Shown: positions 11,837 to 23,540 of the stretch, in pieces
Layout of the letters: each line of letters opens with the position of its first letter
Position numbering within the stretch: position 1 is the stretch's first letter
Source of the DNA: Acestrorhynchus altus
Lineage: Eukaryota; Chordata; Actinopteri; Characiformes; Acestrorhynchidae
DNA length: 64,000 bases
Direction: 5' to 3'
Assembly (NCBI GenBank): GCA_034509495.1
Contig: CM067521.1
Span: forward strand, 20,894,984 to 20,958,983
Made by a program: the position numbers and the translations under genes
Notes under the pieces: model-generated
The model's database searches: none
Told to the model about the DNA's origin: nothing
What the model saw: only the letters and a program-made list of their open reading frames with translations

Positions 11837-11887
11837 CACACACACACACACACACCACACACACACACACACGCACACACACACACC
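11706..11887. repeat. Compound (CA)n / (ATGC)n / (CG) microsatellite
   Basis: About 180 bases of alternating purine-pyrimidine: CA units, then ATGCATGC and CGCGCGCG around 11757-11795, then CA again with CG and CC interruptions. It forms several long spurious frames on both strands. The central alternating block is self-complementary and Z-DNA-prone. Confidence 0.97.
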
Positions 11888-12079
11888 CCTGTGCATTCAG
11901 TGCAATAAAGAGCAAACACTACTAATAGACCTGTCTCATTTCTTTCATGTCCACCAATGAGAATTTGGAGTGCATGCATATTAAACTGGAGAGCCTCATG
12001 AATTTCAAACACAGCTAGAGAAACAAAGGGTGTCCAGCTGAAGCAGAAAGCGCCTGCATCCTGCACTTTCCCATGCACT

Positions 12080-12640
12080 AAAATGCTGGGTTGGAACAAC
12101 AGCCCACTGCTAAAGCAATAGTGGACAAACACGGGACTGGGTTATTATTCTGACCCAGCATTTTGGGTTAAAGATGTGACCTAAACCCTATCGTTTGAAC
12201 TACATTGTTGGATTGTGTTTTAATTATGTTAGTGAACTGCAAACCAATTGGGCTTTCATTGCAATCCATTTACATGTGATACATGTTTTTTTTTTTTAAT
12301 ATGCCATAGCAACCACTTGGCAACAGCATAGCAACCACCTGGGATACAACCGCAACTTCATAGCAACAGCATTGCATGGCATCCTAGATGGTTGCTTTGG
12401 TGTTGGTAATCGGTTGCTATGGTATCCTAGGTGGCTGGTCTGGTGTTGCTAAGTGGTTGCTAGGTAGCTCCTGTGCTGTTGCCAAGTCTCTCACACTAGG
12501 TGGTTGCTATGCGGTTGCTATTGCCTTGCCTTCACTTAACCCGACATTGTAGTTAATATCACACAGCATTTACTGCAAGTTAAATTCTTGACCCATGCTG
12601 GGTCAGAATAATAACCTAATCTAACGCTTTGTTTCTAGAA
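12080..12640. mobile_element. Family D element: inverted ends around GTTGCTAT-type repeats
   Basis: Positions 12139-12160 (GGGTTATTATTCTGACCCAG) recur as a reverse complement at 12596-12616, giving clear inverted ends with a further weaker outer match. The interior (12305-12530) is made of TAGCAACCAC units on the left and GTTGCTAGGTGGTTGCTATG units on the right, so it is also self-complementary. The whole unit looks like a nested foldback element. A related interior repeat without these ends is at 56075-56320. Confidence 0.65.
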
Positions 12641-13382
12641 CACTGACCAAGCATTTTTTAGTATGCGTGCTGCGAATGCACTTTCATTTCACACCGAGGA
12701 GAGATTTCAGTCAAAACACCTTTTGGATCATTCACACATGTAACACTCCAGCCTGCCTGTGCATGTCACTGGTAATGATGCAGCATCTGCAGATCTGTGG
12801 ATCATGCACTAGACAAGGCATTAATATGCACTTTAACCACATTAAGACTCTCATTTAGTGGCTTCTCTCCAAGCAAGATGTTACATTACCTCCCAGCTTA
12901 GTTTTGGACTGAAACTGTGGCTACATTACATCCCTATTTCTATCATTGTGTCGTTGAGGGTGCCTACGGGAGAGAGGAACCCCGGAGTTCCTTTTTGACA
13001 AGAACATGGATCAGTTTAAGTACAATCCTACTGACTGCCAGAGGCAGTGTGAAGCACAGAACACTCTACTCACATATCTGCACACTTTTTGGGATATTAC
13101 ACCAATATGACGCCTGATGCAGCACGGTGCACCTGTAGAACAGTGGCACAGTTCAACAGCCCCCAAGAAGCCTGACAAATCAGCCAGAGCTTCACAGCAC
13201 TCACAGTCCAAAAAGGTCTATGAGAGCAATAATCAGCTGTCACTGGTTTCCTCAGTGTAGCCCTCTCACTAGGTCCAACACTAGTAGCTCGATTCTTCTA
13301 TAATGGCCTACTGTTTCTCCCATTGATGTTAACTGGCGACTTCTAACACTTGTGTGCAAAATTACTGTTCAACAATATGGTT
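12641..13382. other. Non-coding stretch, nothing recognised
   Basis: No exon-like frame or recognised repeat. Confidence 0.4.
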
Positions 13383-13917
13383 CTGGAGGCAGCGCTACCT
13401 CTGGGGCAGAGCAAACACAATAGGTTCAGAAAATAACCAATTAAAAACCAGTAGAACGAGCTTTAGAAACATGCAACTGCTCCTCCGTGCTTTATGTGGA
13501 GATTTTGTTGTTTGTTAATAAGAAATTCTTTTCATATAGTGTTGGTTTGTTAGAAAACTGCCTGGAAAAATAAGAAACTAGCTTCTAAGGCAACATTTCA
13601 CCACATACCAGCACAGAGAGTAACATCTAACACTGGTTATCTTTACATGTAAAGATTTTCCCCAATCAAAGAAAGGACTGGACAGAAGCTGTGGAACGCT
13701 GCCTCAGTGTGTTTTCCAGATTTCTCACATCAGCATCACATAAAAAGAATGTCTTTAGAAAAAAACTACAAAATATCAAACTGAACTTCAGACCTTTCAT
13801 TCTATATAAATCTATCTTTGGGGAACAGAAACACATTTCTAAAGCTCTGCCTACTTGTTATTTTAATTGGTTAGACTCTAACCAATTGTACTTGTTCTGC
13901 CCCAGAGGCAGAGGTTC
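13383..13917. mobile_element. Family C foldback element (copy C1)
   Basis: The left arm from 13383 (TTCTGGAGGCAGCGCTACCT region, then 'ctggggcagagcaaacacaa' and 'aaccaatta') matches the reverse complement of the right arm ending near 13917. Similarity persists inward through GAGCTTTAGAAA and TGCCTGGAAAA-type blocks, so most of the 535 bp is palindromic. A second copy of nearly the same length is at 40449-40992. There is no coding capacity. Confidence 0.75.
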
Positions 13918-16839
13918 ACAGGGTCCACCAAATAAGCCATGAGTGCCATGCTTGTGTTACATTATGAAATGTGTTGTGACACATGCTTGTACGTCATTAC
14001 ATGCAAAACCCCGTCCACGTAAAACCCCTTGAAGCATCTGTGTGAAACATATTTAGTACAGCCTTATTAGTAAAGCATGGTGTGCCTGGCAGGCAGTCAA
14101 ACCACAGCATACCATAAAGAATTCAATATGGTACCAATAACACCTACAGACCAAGTTAATGTCAGAATACCAGGTCCAGTTTTCATGGTACTATGGCAGC
14201 AGTCCTCAATTCCAGTAACAGTTTGGCCATTTCTTTGCTCAAACACACCTCATTCATGTCAACTGTCAGATTTAGTAGCTCTGTATGTCCTTAGTGAGAC
14301 TGCCAAACTTTACTGGATGCTGGCCCTTCAGGTCTGAAATGGAAGGAATGTACCTCTATACCCCAAATTACATCAGCTTCATTAGGTGCTCCCAACACTT
14401 GTGATGAAGATCTTCATTCCATAAGGAAGCAGACGTCCTTTTCTATTTGAAGAGTTCTTTTTTTTGGTTCCCAACAAAGACAGCAGCCCCTAAAAAAAGA
14501 TTTTACATTGCCTAAGAACTGTGCAGACCCCTTAACTCATATTACATAACGGCCTCAATGTCTTTCACATGCACCTGAGACATTTCAACCTTCTTACACA
14601 CATCAGGTTGAGCAACTCATGGCCCTGGATTTACTGGGCATGAGGACCACAGCTGCAACCTGTATTCCCCTGGGTCTAAAGTCACTTTGTCGATTTCAAC
14701 TCTGCCTGAACAGCTTGCATCTCAACAGTCCTAGTGGTCTGGAAAGGGCATCGGTGTACTTTGAAGGTCAGTTCTTTTAGAGTTTGGGGAGCAGTTTGGC
14801 ACTGGCATGGAATCACCTGGAAGTGTATCAAGCTTGTCGTGCCTTAAAGCATGTCAACTTCAAACGATTAAGAACTGTTCACTACAACAGGCAGGGGCCA
14901 CAAGGTTGACAGCCTTCATGTGTTACAGTGCATGCTGTCAAAGGTGCTTTTCTGCTTTCCTTTTCTGTTAAATTATTGGTGTATCTGAACAACCAGATAG
15001 TGGACTTACTAAAGAGTAATTTGGGTAATTTCTGGTGAGATATGGATGAATTTGGTTGGACTTATTTGCCAGCACCAACACAGCCCTACTTGCCCTATGG
15101 CAAGGCTTGTAGGCACTGACTCAACAACTGGTTAGAGAAGAGGTATCAGTCTTGGCTCCTTCCAGGCCACAGTTCTGCACATTCAATCAATCAGTCCATT
15201 ATCAAGGCATTTATCCGTAGAACCCTGGTTGATCCACTCAATGCAGAAGCAATACAATGCTTCACATTTCATAGATGCAACCATAGTGATCTCCTATTGG
15301 CTGTGATGGACTGTCAGACAGTTTTTTTGCATTGCTGCTAAGTAGCTTTTCATTGGCTGCTGCAACTCAAGAATTGTCTGTCCAACAGCTTGAGGACTAA
15401 GTATGGTACGAACCTCCAGTGCCTTCTCTCTCTATCTTCATCCAGAACTGCTAAGCTTTACTGCCATGTCCACCTTTTGAGCACAAGCAACACCTCGCAG
15501 GATGCTCATCATTAAATGTCAAGACATTATGTAGATGAATTCAAAACTACTGGCATGTGTCACACAGACCAACATCTACATCAGTGGTATGAATAAAGGA
15601 GCTCTTCTGTAGAAGGTAAAACTTTCACAGTGGGAGGAGGTGGTAGTCTTCATGGCCTCTGTGATCTTAATGAAGTTTCACTGAGGTGAGTGGCTACTAG
15701 GTCATCATCATACATATTTTTCTGATGCTGTAACATCACAGCGAGCTTGACAGTGCAACCTGGAGCTACAGGAGCTTCACTCTAGGTGAGTCCTATTATT
15801 CATGACTTTGTCGGAATTCATCATGCACGCTGCATTGCGGTCTCTGTTACTCAGGAGGAATGATATTCCTGAGTGTGGGTGTATGAATTCTGGAAGACCA
15901 TCAGAGTTGCCAATCTGTCACATTCTGCAACATTATTCCAAGATTTCCAGTAATTTCCATAAGGGTGACATCATCCTGGCCTGTGCTCATACAACCAGCA
16001 TTGCATTCAAATCTAGCATTCGCAGCATAAAATGTCCAATATCATCCAACATGAGCCATTAAAGCATCTTATGAAAGTCCCAAGACTGCATAGTGTAATT
16101 TCTGTGTAGTTCCTAAGTATCCCTAAACCATTAGATCATGGCAGGTATGTACAAATGCACAATAATATGTTAATAAGGAGAGTTGTGAGAACATTAGGAA
16201 TTTAGAATCTGGCATCTGGGATTATTGGAATATGTTGATGATGATGATGTAGATTAAGTTAAAATTTATTGTACACTGAAGCTCATCAGGCTGTTTGATC
16301 CAAAGGGTAAGGCTTGTACTGATTTTCATATTCTGTCTAAAAAAGGACACTGTACAAAGCTTATTCTAATGGAAATCACACTGATTATGCATGCAGTCAT
16401 TTGCATCTGATAGGCTTTGCCATGCAGCCTAGTGTTATCCACTAATTGAATGGTGTGCAAACACAGCATTGAGGTTTTAATTAGAAATTGGTTTTCCAGA
16501 CCTCAGGGTGTGTGTAAAGCAAGAATACAGTAAGATCTATCCGGAATAGCAATGACTGAAGTTAGAACTCCAGTGCTCATTTGGACTCTCTTCATGTATA
16601 AAAATGAATATGTCTCTGTCACTGCCCAATTCTGTGCATCTTTTACATTGACATGGATGTTAAGCAATATATCCATTAGAGGGTAGCTCAGAGTCAAACA
16701 TTTGCTTCACCATCCCTATGATTTCCAGTGGAACTGCTCTGTTCCACCTGTTTTCATGAGCTTTCCCAAACATGCACAAATACGGATTAAATGTAGAAGA
16801 CATCCGTATCTGTACTTAACATTCAGAATAAGGGGTCAT
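13918..16839. other. Long non-coding stretch, nothing confidently recognised
   Basis: Nearly 3 kb with no exon or repeat I can name. Two plus-strand donor-like GTGAGT motifs occur at about 15697 and 15786 without supporting exons. The 14200-14340 region has a composition reminiscent of a repeat end, but I could not pair it with another copy. Confidence 0.35.
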
Positions 16840-17112
16840 GCTGCTTGCCATCAGCAGCCGGAGTTTGAGAGAGCAACATTGGCCATGTCCTCTCTGGATG
16901 GGTAGATGGTGCTCTTACCACAATGAGATGTATCTGATAGCTGTTGTATTGGAGCTGGGGACCCAAAAGTCTCCTCCAAGCACACTGGGTTTCCAGCAAT
17001 AATGCAATGGCAGCAGGTTGAAAACAAGCAAATGCTTCACAGGTATTGGAGGAGGCATGTGCTTGTCTCCACCCTCCTAGTATCGGGAGCATTGTATGTG
17101 ATAGGGGGAGAG
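16840..17112 (+). mobile_element. SINE family S1, plus-strand copy
   Basis: Contains, in plus orientation, blocks seen reversed in the S1 copies at 22905, 28640 and 53898: 'gccatcagcagcc-gagt', 'gagagcaacattggccatgt', 'gcatgtgcttgtct-caccc' and 'gggagcattgtatgtga'. It is decayed, and the tRNA-like head is not intact here. Confidence 0.6.
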
Positions 17113-17277
17113 TTCTAATGGTGTTGGGTATTTCCAAAATGGAACAAGATTAAAAATATTTTTAAGTTTGTCCAACTGCATTTTCCTAGGCATAATTGAA
17201 TAATGACAGCATTGTAATATATCATGAATATCAAACAAAGTAATTCCAGCATAACCAAAATGGTGACGAGGCTGGAG

Positions 17278-17650
17278 TAATGAACATGAACATACTGGCA
17301 CCATGCCTAATGTCAGTAATGAGCAGTGGAGCCCATATCATTGGCCACTTTGGGGTCTTGTTCAGTTCTTCTCTGCCAATCGATTGGAGGATATTCCAAG
17401 GAATTCCCAATTTACTTCAATCAATTGGCTAAGGAAACAAGGAGAACTATTACTCCAAGTGGCTGAAACTGGGTGCCCCTACCCTACTCCACCCAATACT
17501 TCTGGGATGAGTTGGGGATGAGGTAGGGTGGGAATCTCCCTATTTTTTTTTTTTTTTGTTGAATGCAATCAACTCATTACAGCAATGCTCCAGAATCTAG
17601 TAGAACGCCTTTCCTGGACAGCAGAAACACAAAATAAAAACTCCAAAAAT
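17278..17650 (-). mobile_element. Family B element (copy B2), minus strand, with internal insertion
   Basis: Minus-oriented family B blocks run from 'acatactggcaccatgcctaa' (17290) to 'cctggacagcagaaacac' (about 17630). They include the conserved 'cccaatacttctgggatgag' at about 17491 and 'aatgcaatcaactcattacagcaatgctcca'-type sequence at 17563-17595. About 150 bases (17330-17482) do not fit the family and look inserted. A poly-T tract at 17542-17559 also interrupts it. Confidence 0.6.
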
Positions 17651-18302
17651 TAATTCTGAAGCGAAATAAGGGGGTGGTAAATAGACAAACAATCGACCAC
17701 AGTGGCAGCGATTGTTTAATAAAATGGCAAGACACATAGGACAGTCGAGGTCTGGGAAACCTTTGTTAATCTCCATTGAACATTCTGAGATGGGATAATG
17801 GCCTTTTCGTGTTTAGAAAATCTATGAAGCCTGTGCTTCTGACATGGATTTATAGATGTCCTGCATAGCTGTGTTCACAGCCTCCAGTCAGGTTCATGGT
17901 GCAGATCTTCCTATACAAACACAATGCATCTGAGGAATCATTTAGCAAGTAATAATACTTTACCCAGTGTTTCGTTCACAATTATTTGAGAACATTGATT
18001 GAAGCAGCAGTTCACGCGAGTCAATGAATTCAATCTCGTCAACAGCTCTAGACCTTATTCAGGTTTCCTAACTGCCCCATGTTTGAAATCAATACCCTTA
18101 ATCCCTGGGCGATTCTGCTAGATGTAATGACATTGACTATTCAATTGTATTTCTACAGGGCAAATGTGGTACTGTGTGTGTGGGAGCATGTTGGAACTAT
18201 ACACAGTGTATTCCATATTAAATAACACCACATTCTGTACATGGACAGACACAGGAAGAGAAGTACACGCCCCATACTTAAGTAAAAGTTCAAATACTCC
18301 AG
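17651..18302. other. Non-coding stretch, nothing recognised
   Basis: Ordinary sequence; no exon or repeat seen. Confidence 0.35.
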
Positions 18303-18765
18303 TACATTGATCAGCCATAACATTATGACGCTCACTGTCCATGATTTCAGCTCCATTGACCATACAGGAGCACTTTGTAGTTCTATAATAATAGACCGTA
18401 GTCCATTTGTGTCTGTGCACACTTTATTGGCTTCCATTCCTCCTGTTCTTCAATGGGCAGGACCATACAGGGCCACCACAGAGCAGGTATTATATGCGTG
18501 GTGGGTCATTCTCAGCACTGCAGTGACACTGACCCTCATTGTTGCTGCTGGACTGAGAATAGTCCACCAACCAGAAATATCCAGCCAGCAGCATGTGGGC
18601 AGTGTCCTGTGAGCACTGATGAAGGACTAAAGGATGACCAACACACAGAGCTTCTGCTCCTGACTTTACATCAACCAGGAAGAGCAACTAGGTAGGAGTG
18701 TATGTCCAGCAGTATGTTTAAACACTCCAGCAGCACTGCTGTGTCTGATAACACCATCACCGTGG
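18303..18765. mobile_element. Family A palindromic element (copy A2)
   Basis: Left terminus near 18307 (TGATCAGCCATAACATTATG), then the arm blocks 'gagcactttgtagttctata', 'ccaccacagagcaggtatta' and 'gtgggtcattctcagcactg'. The centre includes 'gttgctgctggactgagaat', 'atccagccagcag' and 'cagcactgctgtgtctgata'. The right arm and right terminus are lost. Confidence 0.7.
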
Positions 18766-19680
18766 CAGATAATAAAATCTACGTCAGTACACTAACAAAT
18801 TATTTGTGCTTCATTACTTGCCACCTCTGCAGAACATGCAATAATCCACCAAGTGGCTAAAACTGAATTTGTGTTTAATCGATAGGTACATCAACAGAAT
18901 ACACAAAGGCAGGCTTTCATTCCAGAAGGACCCCACACTGGATAACAGTGACACTTCTTATGCTTAATGCAAGTGTACAAGCAGACAGGCTCTTACTATC
19001 TCACCCTAATGAATTCTGACAATAGCAATGCAACAAAAGGGTCCCAGTTCTTGGATTAATATGAATTCATAGTCCCAACACTGAATATCGCTTCTCTGGT
19101 CTTGGAGTCCATAAGGACACACGGTACATTATAAAGTATGATTCCTTCAGAATTCCGTCTTGTTCTTGTGCCTTTACATGCATGTCACAATAAATCTTGA
19201 TAATGTTATCATATCATTTAATTTCCGAAAGCAAAAATGACACAATCCCATTGGGTAAAAATGACATATGTATATGTACAACCTTCTTGAGGCACAGGCT
19301 ACTGTGGTACCGCTGTCTAATACATCTAATACATTGTCTACTGATTAGGCATGACCTGGGATTTAGCTCTCGCATCGATCCTGATGAAATCACAGTGGAT
19401 TTAGTAGAGAAGATTGCAGTATGCATCCTCAGCTGTCCACTGCTAAGGAAGGTTATCTTTGTTTGGTCTCACTTTGGTCCTCTGACTGGATTTGTTAGAC
19501 CCAGATCAGTTGCTCCTTCTCGTACCTAGAAAAAAGGGTTGGATTGCAGTGCTTTTAAGAAGGAAGATAAAGGTTAGACTAATATGGGCAATATTTAATG
19601 GGCTACACATACCAACATAGTGTCTCTCATTATGGCTTTGGACCACCATGTTTGCTAATGTCGGACGTCTTCAAAGTTGC
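18766..19680. other. Non-coding stretch, nothing recognised
   Basis: A 110-codon plus frame at 19197-19529 has no splice sites or recognisable features. Confidence 0.35.
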
Positions 19681-19890
19681 AGATGTTTATAATGGTGTCC
19701 TGCAAGAATCCATTCCACGCAGCCTGAATATTCTCAAGTAGTTTCTGAAGAACACAGTTCATCTTGCCACTGACCATTGTGCCTCAACACAGATTCTACA
19801 ACAGAAGTGGGACCACTGACATTTTGAGTGACTCCATGACAGTCTTCAGTGTCAAGGGCAGTCATTGAAATGGTCTGCATGCATGCAATC
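19681..19890 (+). repeat. Dispersed repeat family J, copy 2
   Basis: Diverged copy of 9003-9300; the shared ordered blocks include 'gtgtcctgcaagaatccatt' and 'gagtgactccatgacagt'. It lacks part of the middle of copy 1. Confidence 0.55.
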
Positions 19891-19933
19891 CTGCACTGTG
19901 CAGTAATAGAAATAGAAATCGAATAGAAACAAA

Positions 19934-20040
19934 TAGAAATTCTTCCTTGGACAGTAGAGACATTACCTCAGAGAAAAGCAGGATAAACCCTTTTTAATGC
20001 CTTTGATTTCATAAGAAACGATAAATAAGCAGCTGTCTGA
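19934..20040 (-). mobile_element. Family B fragment (copy B3), minus strand
   Basis: Carries only the 5'-terminal part of family B in reverse: 'ttccttggacagtagagaca', 'aaagcaggat', 'tttttaatgcc'. It directly follows the family J copy. Confidence 0.5.
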
Positions 20041-20116
20041 AGCGGTCATCTATAGTGTATGACAAATGGTCGTTGCATTGACATCAACAAGTGATGGTGT
20101 TTTCTCCCCGATTTCC

Positions 20117-20200
20117 ACCGACTAGGACTCCTCCTATCACACAACACTACCAGTGCTGGGAGGATGAAGGCTAACTAGTGCTTCCTCCAAGAAATATGAA
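20117..20200 (-). mobile_element. SINE family S1, short fragment
   Basis: 'accagtgctgggaggatgaa', 'gcttcctccaa' and 'atgaagtc' match the distal part of S1 as seen at 53940-54000. It is flanked on the right by a G-rich tract. Confidence 0.4.
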
Positions 20201-20206
20201 GTCGAA

Positions 20207-20229
20207 GGGGGGGAGGGGTGGGGGGGGGG
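20207..20229 (+). other. G-quadruplex-type G tract
   Basis: Runs of 7, 4 and 10 guanines separated by single A and T bases. The last run can be split into two, so the tract meets the usual four-run quadruplex rule. No gene context is recognised. Confidence 0.7.
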
Positions 20230-20299
20230 TCCATCCTTTCCACCCAGAGATAGCGAGGCCAATTAAGCTCTGTGGGACACCTCTTCGTGGATGACTGTG

Positions 20300-20862
20300 A
20301 CATTTCTATTTATAAGTCTTAAGTGACATGTGTCCCATTCTCTTAGTGATATTTGGCCTGGATCAATCAAGAATACATTAATCGGTAGAGGTGGCGGTTA
20401 CGTCATGCTAAATACTGAATATATGGGATGAGAAATATTTTGCTATTTATTGTAGCTGATTTCAGCAGCAATGAAACTGTCAGGTTCTACCTAATGCTGC
20501 TCTGGGTTGTTGAAGGCTTGCCTGGCTTGTTAACCTCGGCCTAGTGCTGCTAAGCAGAGGAGAAATTGAACACAATCAGGGATGAAATGTCACAGCCGCT
20601 CATAACGGACAGATCCACAACTGGAAATTAGATTTCTGGAATGGGTCCATTTGGATGTAGCTTTCCTCTTAACGTCCCCTAACCACCCTCCCGTACCCTA
20701 CCCCCTCTAACTCAGTTTCCCTGTCCTACCAACAGAAAGGGTTATTATTTGATTTCCGTCTGCTACAGACCTCGGTCAGGCTGTTTCAAATCGTCCTTTT
20801 GACTCTCGCCCTCCTCCTCCTCCTTCAGCTGAAGTACACTTAAAAAGACCTAGAGTATCCAG
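20300..20862. other. Unique block, possible conserved noncoding element
   Basis: No repeat similarity to anything else in the window, moderate GC, and several homeodomain-like ATTA/ATTAGA and ATCAATCA cores (for example 20362-20386 and 20620-20640). This composition is compatible with a developmental enhancer, but conservation cannot be judged from one sequence. Confidence 0.25.
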
Positions 20863-20995
20863 TCAATATACACAAACAACCATAACATTATGGCCAACTC
20901 CATCTGTTTCTCTGCAGACCTCATTGTCCTCCTTTCACCCTGATCTTCAATGGTCAGGACCCCACAGGACCACCACAGAGCAGGTATCATGTGTG
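20863..20995. mobile_element. Family A element, left arm only (copy A3)
   Basis: Left terminus 'acaaccataacattatggcc', then 'catctgtttctctgcaga', 'ttcaatggtcaggaccccac' and 'aggaccaccacagagcaggt'. The element breaks off at about 20995. Confidence 0.7.
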
Positions 20996-21089
20996 ACTCA
21001 TGTAGTATTTTAGTCAAATTCAACATTAAATATTCAAATAATTTGAGATTTTATGGCTTGAAATATGTACTTACATAACGAACATGGAA

Positions 21090-21600
21090 TATATCAGGGG
21101 TTCTCAACCTCCTAGCCAACCTGTTTATAATTAGAGAGCATAACAGCCCACAAGAAGATTGTGAAGTTGTGAGAATTAGGGTGTGAATAGTTTTAAAAAT
21201 TGAATGTCTTCATTAAAACATCTGTCCCAAACGTCTCCCGCAAAATAAAATCTTTAATTTTGTCTAAAAATCTGTCTCTGTACGTCAGAGCCCTATTAAC
21301 TATCACTGTATATCTGATGTAGTCTGGCTGTAATAACAGATATTTATTTTAGTTTTCTAAGGATCAGTGTCTCCAGTGCCCAACTTCTACATCTCTGGTT
21401 GGCTTGTCAGCATCAGGGATCTGCAGCTGCATTGTCTCAAATGAATAAGAATTAAATTGCCTGGAGTTGCTTATGGGAAATGATTATTTGTGCATTTCTA
21501 TTAATGATTATAATATTTATAGTTTTTTTTTATTATAAATAATTTATTTATTATAAATTATATTATAAATATAATATACATTATTACATATTTTTTTTAC
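21090..21600 (+). mobile_element. Dispersed family H, copy 1 (hAT-like left end)
   Basis: Begins near CAGGGGTTCTCAACCTCC (21096), a typical hAT-superfamily start. It shares with 41515-41880 the ordered blocks 'agagagcataacagccca', 'tgtgagaattaggg', 'aaaaatctgtctctgtacgt' and an AT-rich 'tatttgtgcatttctattaa' segment. The right end is not defined. Confidence 0.5.
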
Positions 21601-22904
21601 ATAGAATGTTTTGATTTAATGGCATTATGAGCCTACTATGGAGTACTGCCTTCCCTTGAGGATGGGCCTGAGGACCACTAGAGAATGCTAAAAATCTAAA
21701 TTTCCTTACAATCCTTGTGAAACGGATACTCACATCAAAAAAAGGATGAAAACCTTCATCTGCTTATTCTCAACTGTCACCTTTGGAGCTGATGCAGAGT
21801 GTAAATGCATAAAGAAGCCGGTCACATCACTATGCATTTTAGTGATACAGTGTTAACTGAAGAGATGAGATTAGACGTCAGTGTGATGGTGTGAAACAAA
21901 GCGTGAGAACAAGCCCGGCGTGACATTATTTCTCCCATTTACTCCTTTTCCAGTGCCCCAAATGAATCCAAACTACGGCCATTGGTCTGAGAAAGCTGAC
22001 ACGCTACGGAATTCTACAGTGGATTCTGAGGAGAGCTCAGATCAAGTGAGGTCTCTAACAGTTAGATGATAAATGTGACAAATCCAGGAGCATTTAAGCA
22101 CGGAATTGAGTCCTCATTGCACATCTGTTCTCTAATTGAGAAAGTCCATGAAGCAGGGGTCTGAAACAGTGATTTCTTGACACACATACATACACACACT
22201 ACACACACACACTGAGAAGATAGGACATACTGGATTAAACAGGATTCCACTATCATAGTGCTGCACTCCACTCTGGACTTCTCTCTTTCTATATCCCACC
22301 AGTAGACCTTCTCCCAGAAAGACAGTGTGTATGTGCTATTTTCCGAGCTGGCCTAGTGTCTGCTTGGTGCTTTATTTATTCATGGCCACATATTGCAGCA
22401 GCATCAGGCATCAGTAGCGCTGGAATAAGCGCTCTGCAGGGGATCAGGATGATAATACCATTCTACTGTGGCTCGACACTTCTCAGTGCGACGCTAATGG
22501 TTAGTTTGGTGTCCTGTGGAAACACAGTAGGGGAAGGTCTCTGACTGGAAAATGCTCACGTTTCTTTTTTGACTGTCCAGTTTTGGTCTGCATACCTCCT
22601 ATCCTTTTTCTCCCACTGTGGATCATGAAATATTTGGTCCTTTGTGCAGCTGCCCTCCACCAGTCAACTACAAAATCCAGCCATGCACCGTCATGTGTAT
22701 GAAAGGAAGTGCAATTGACTTAACCTTCAAGGCCACGGCTGAGTAGAGTCATCCTATGCTGACGGTAGATGTGGTGGTCATCCCTTCCATAAGTCACTCT
22801 GAGTATTGGAGTGACTAGACAAGTGGCTCTTGCTCTCGTAACTCTTTTTTCATCTTTAGCTCTTCGGCCAATCGATGAGTCAGAATTATTTCAGCAATAG
22901 GTGT
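21601..22904. other. Non-coding stretch with one short CA array
   Basis: Nothing recognised except an imperfect CA/TACA array at 22181-22212. No exon-like segment. Confidence 0.4.
22181..22212. repeat. (CA)n microsatellite, imperfect
   Basis: CA units interrupted by TACATA and CTA. Confidence 0.85.
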
Positions 22905-23055
22905 GATGTGGGGAGAAAGCATGGTTTACCCAGCCAAAGAGAGAATGGCCAATTTTGCACTCTAAGACTCCAGTCGTTGATGGCAAGAAGCAAGACCCAG
23001 GATTCATATCTGCGATCCTTAGATCATAGTGCCACTAAGGCACTCGGAGTGAGAA
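22905..23055 (-). mobile_element. SINE family S1, tRNA-like head and body
   Basis: In reverse orientation it contains 'gagaatggccaattttgc', 'gactccag-cgttgatggcaag' and 'gacccaggattcatatctgc'. The last is the reverse of a decayed B box. It matches the copies at 28640 and 53898. Confidence 0.65.
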
Positions 23056-23300
23056 TCCACTATTACTTTCAGTTTGTATTTGTTCCTGCTTCCCTCTGAA
23101 TCCCAGAACGATCAAAGTGTCCCTGCAACAACAGGTTGTGACCATGATTTTGCATCTCCTTGTCCAAGCCAAGATCTCCTTGGTTGTACCATCTGAAGAT
23201 TTCCAGACTTTGATGTAGTTGCGGATGACCATCCTACTGGGAAATCCAGCTCAAGACCAGCTTTTGCTGGTAACTTGTATCAGATTGCCTTAAATGTTCT

Positions 23301-23540
23301 TTGATGTTCCAGGTTGCTGAAAAGCTTCCAGGCAAAATCATACCCTACACCAAAAAACATTCGATTGTCTCTGCCTGTTTCAACAGGCTCTTGCAACTGG
23401 TCCAGAGTACAGTAGCACCATTGATCTTCAGTCTACCAAAGGTCACCATATTGGTGACATGGATGACTGCTCAGTTGTACCCAACGTTGATTGATGCCAA
23501 AAGGTACCTCACAAAAGATGACAAAAAGATTAGTTTGTGA
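23301..23540 (+). mobile_element. LINE fragment, C-terminal reverse-transcriptase region
   Basis: A plus frame of 79 codons contains 'LLQLVQSTVAPLIFSLPKV'. This resembles the conserved 'LQLVQNAAARLVF..PK' segment near the C-terminus of L2/Rex-type LINE reverse transcriptases, which precedes a Leu-His-Trp-Leu-Pro motif. Here that downstream motif is decayed ('MTAQLYPTL'). It is a short, dead fragment with no upstream RT motifs. Such enzymes copy element RNA into nuclear DNA. The identification is from memory of the family. Confidence 0.45.

Noticed and set aside
11451..12132. Long minus-strand open frames through 11700-11900 (up to 154 codons)
   Set aside because: They are translations of the CA array (Val-Cys/Ala-Cys runs), with no protein-like flanks.
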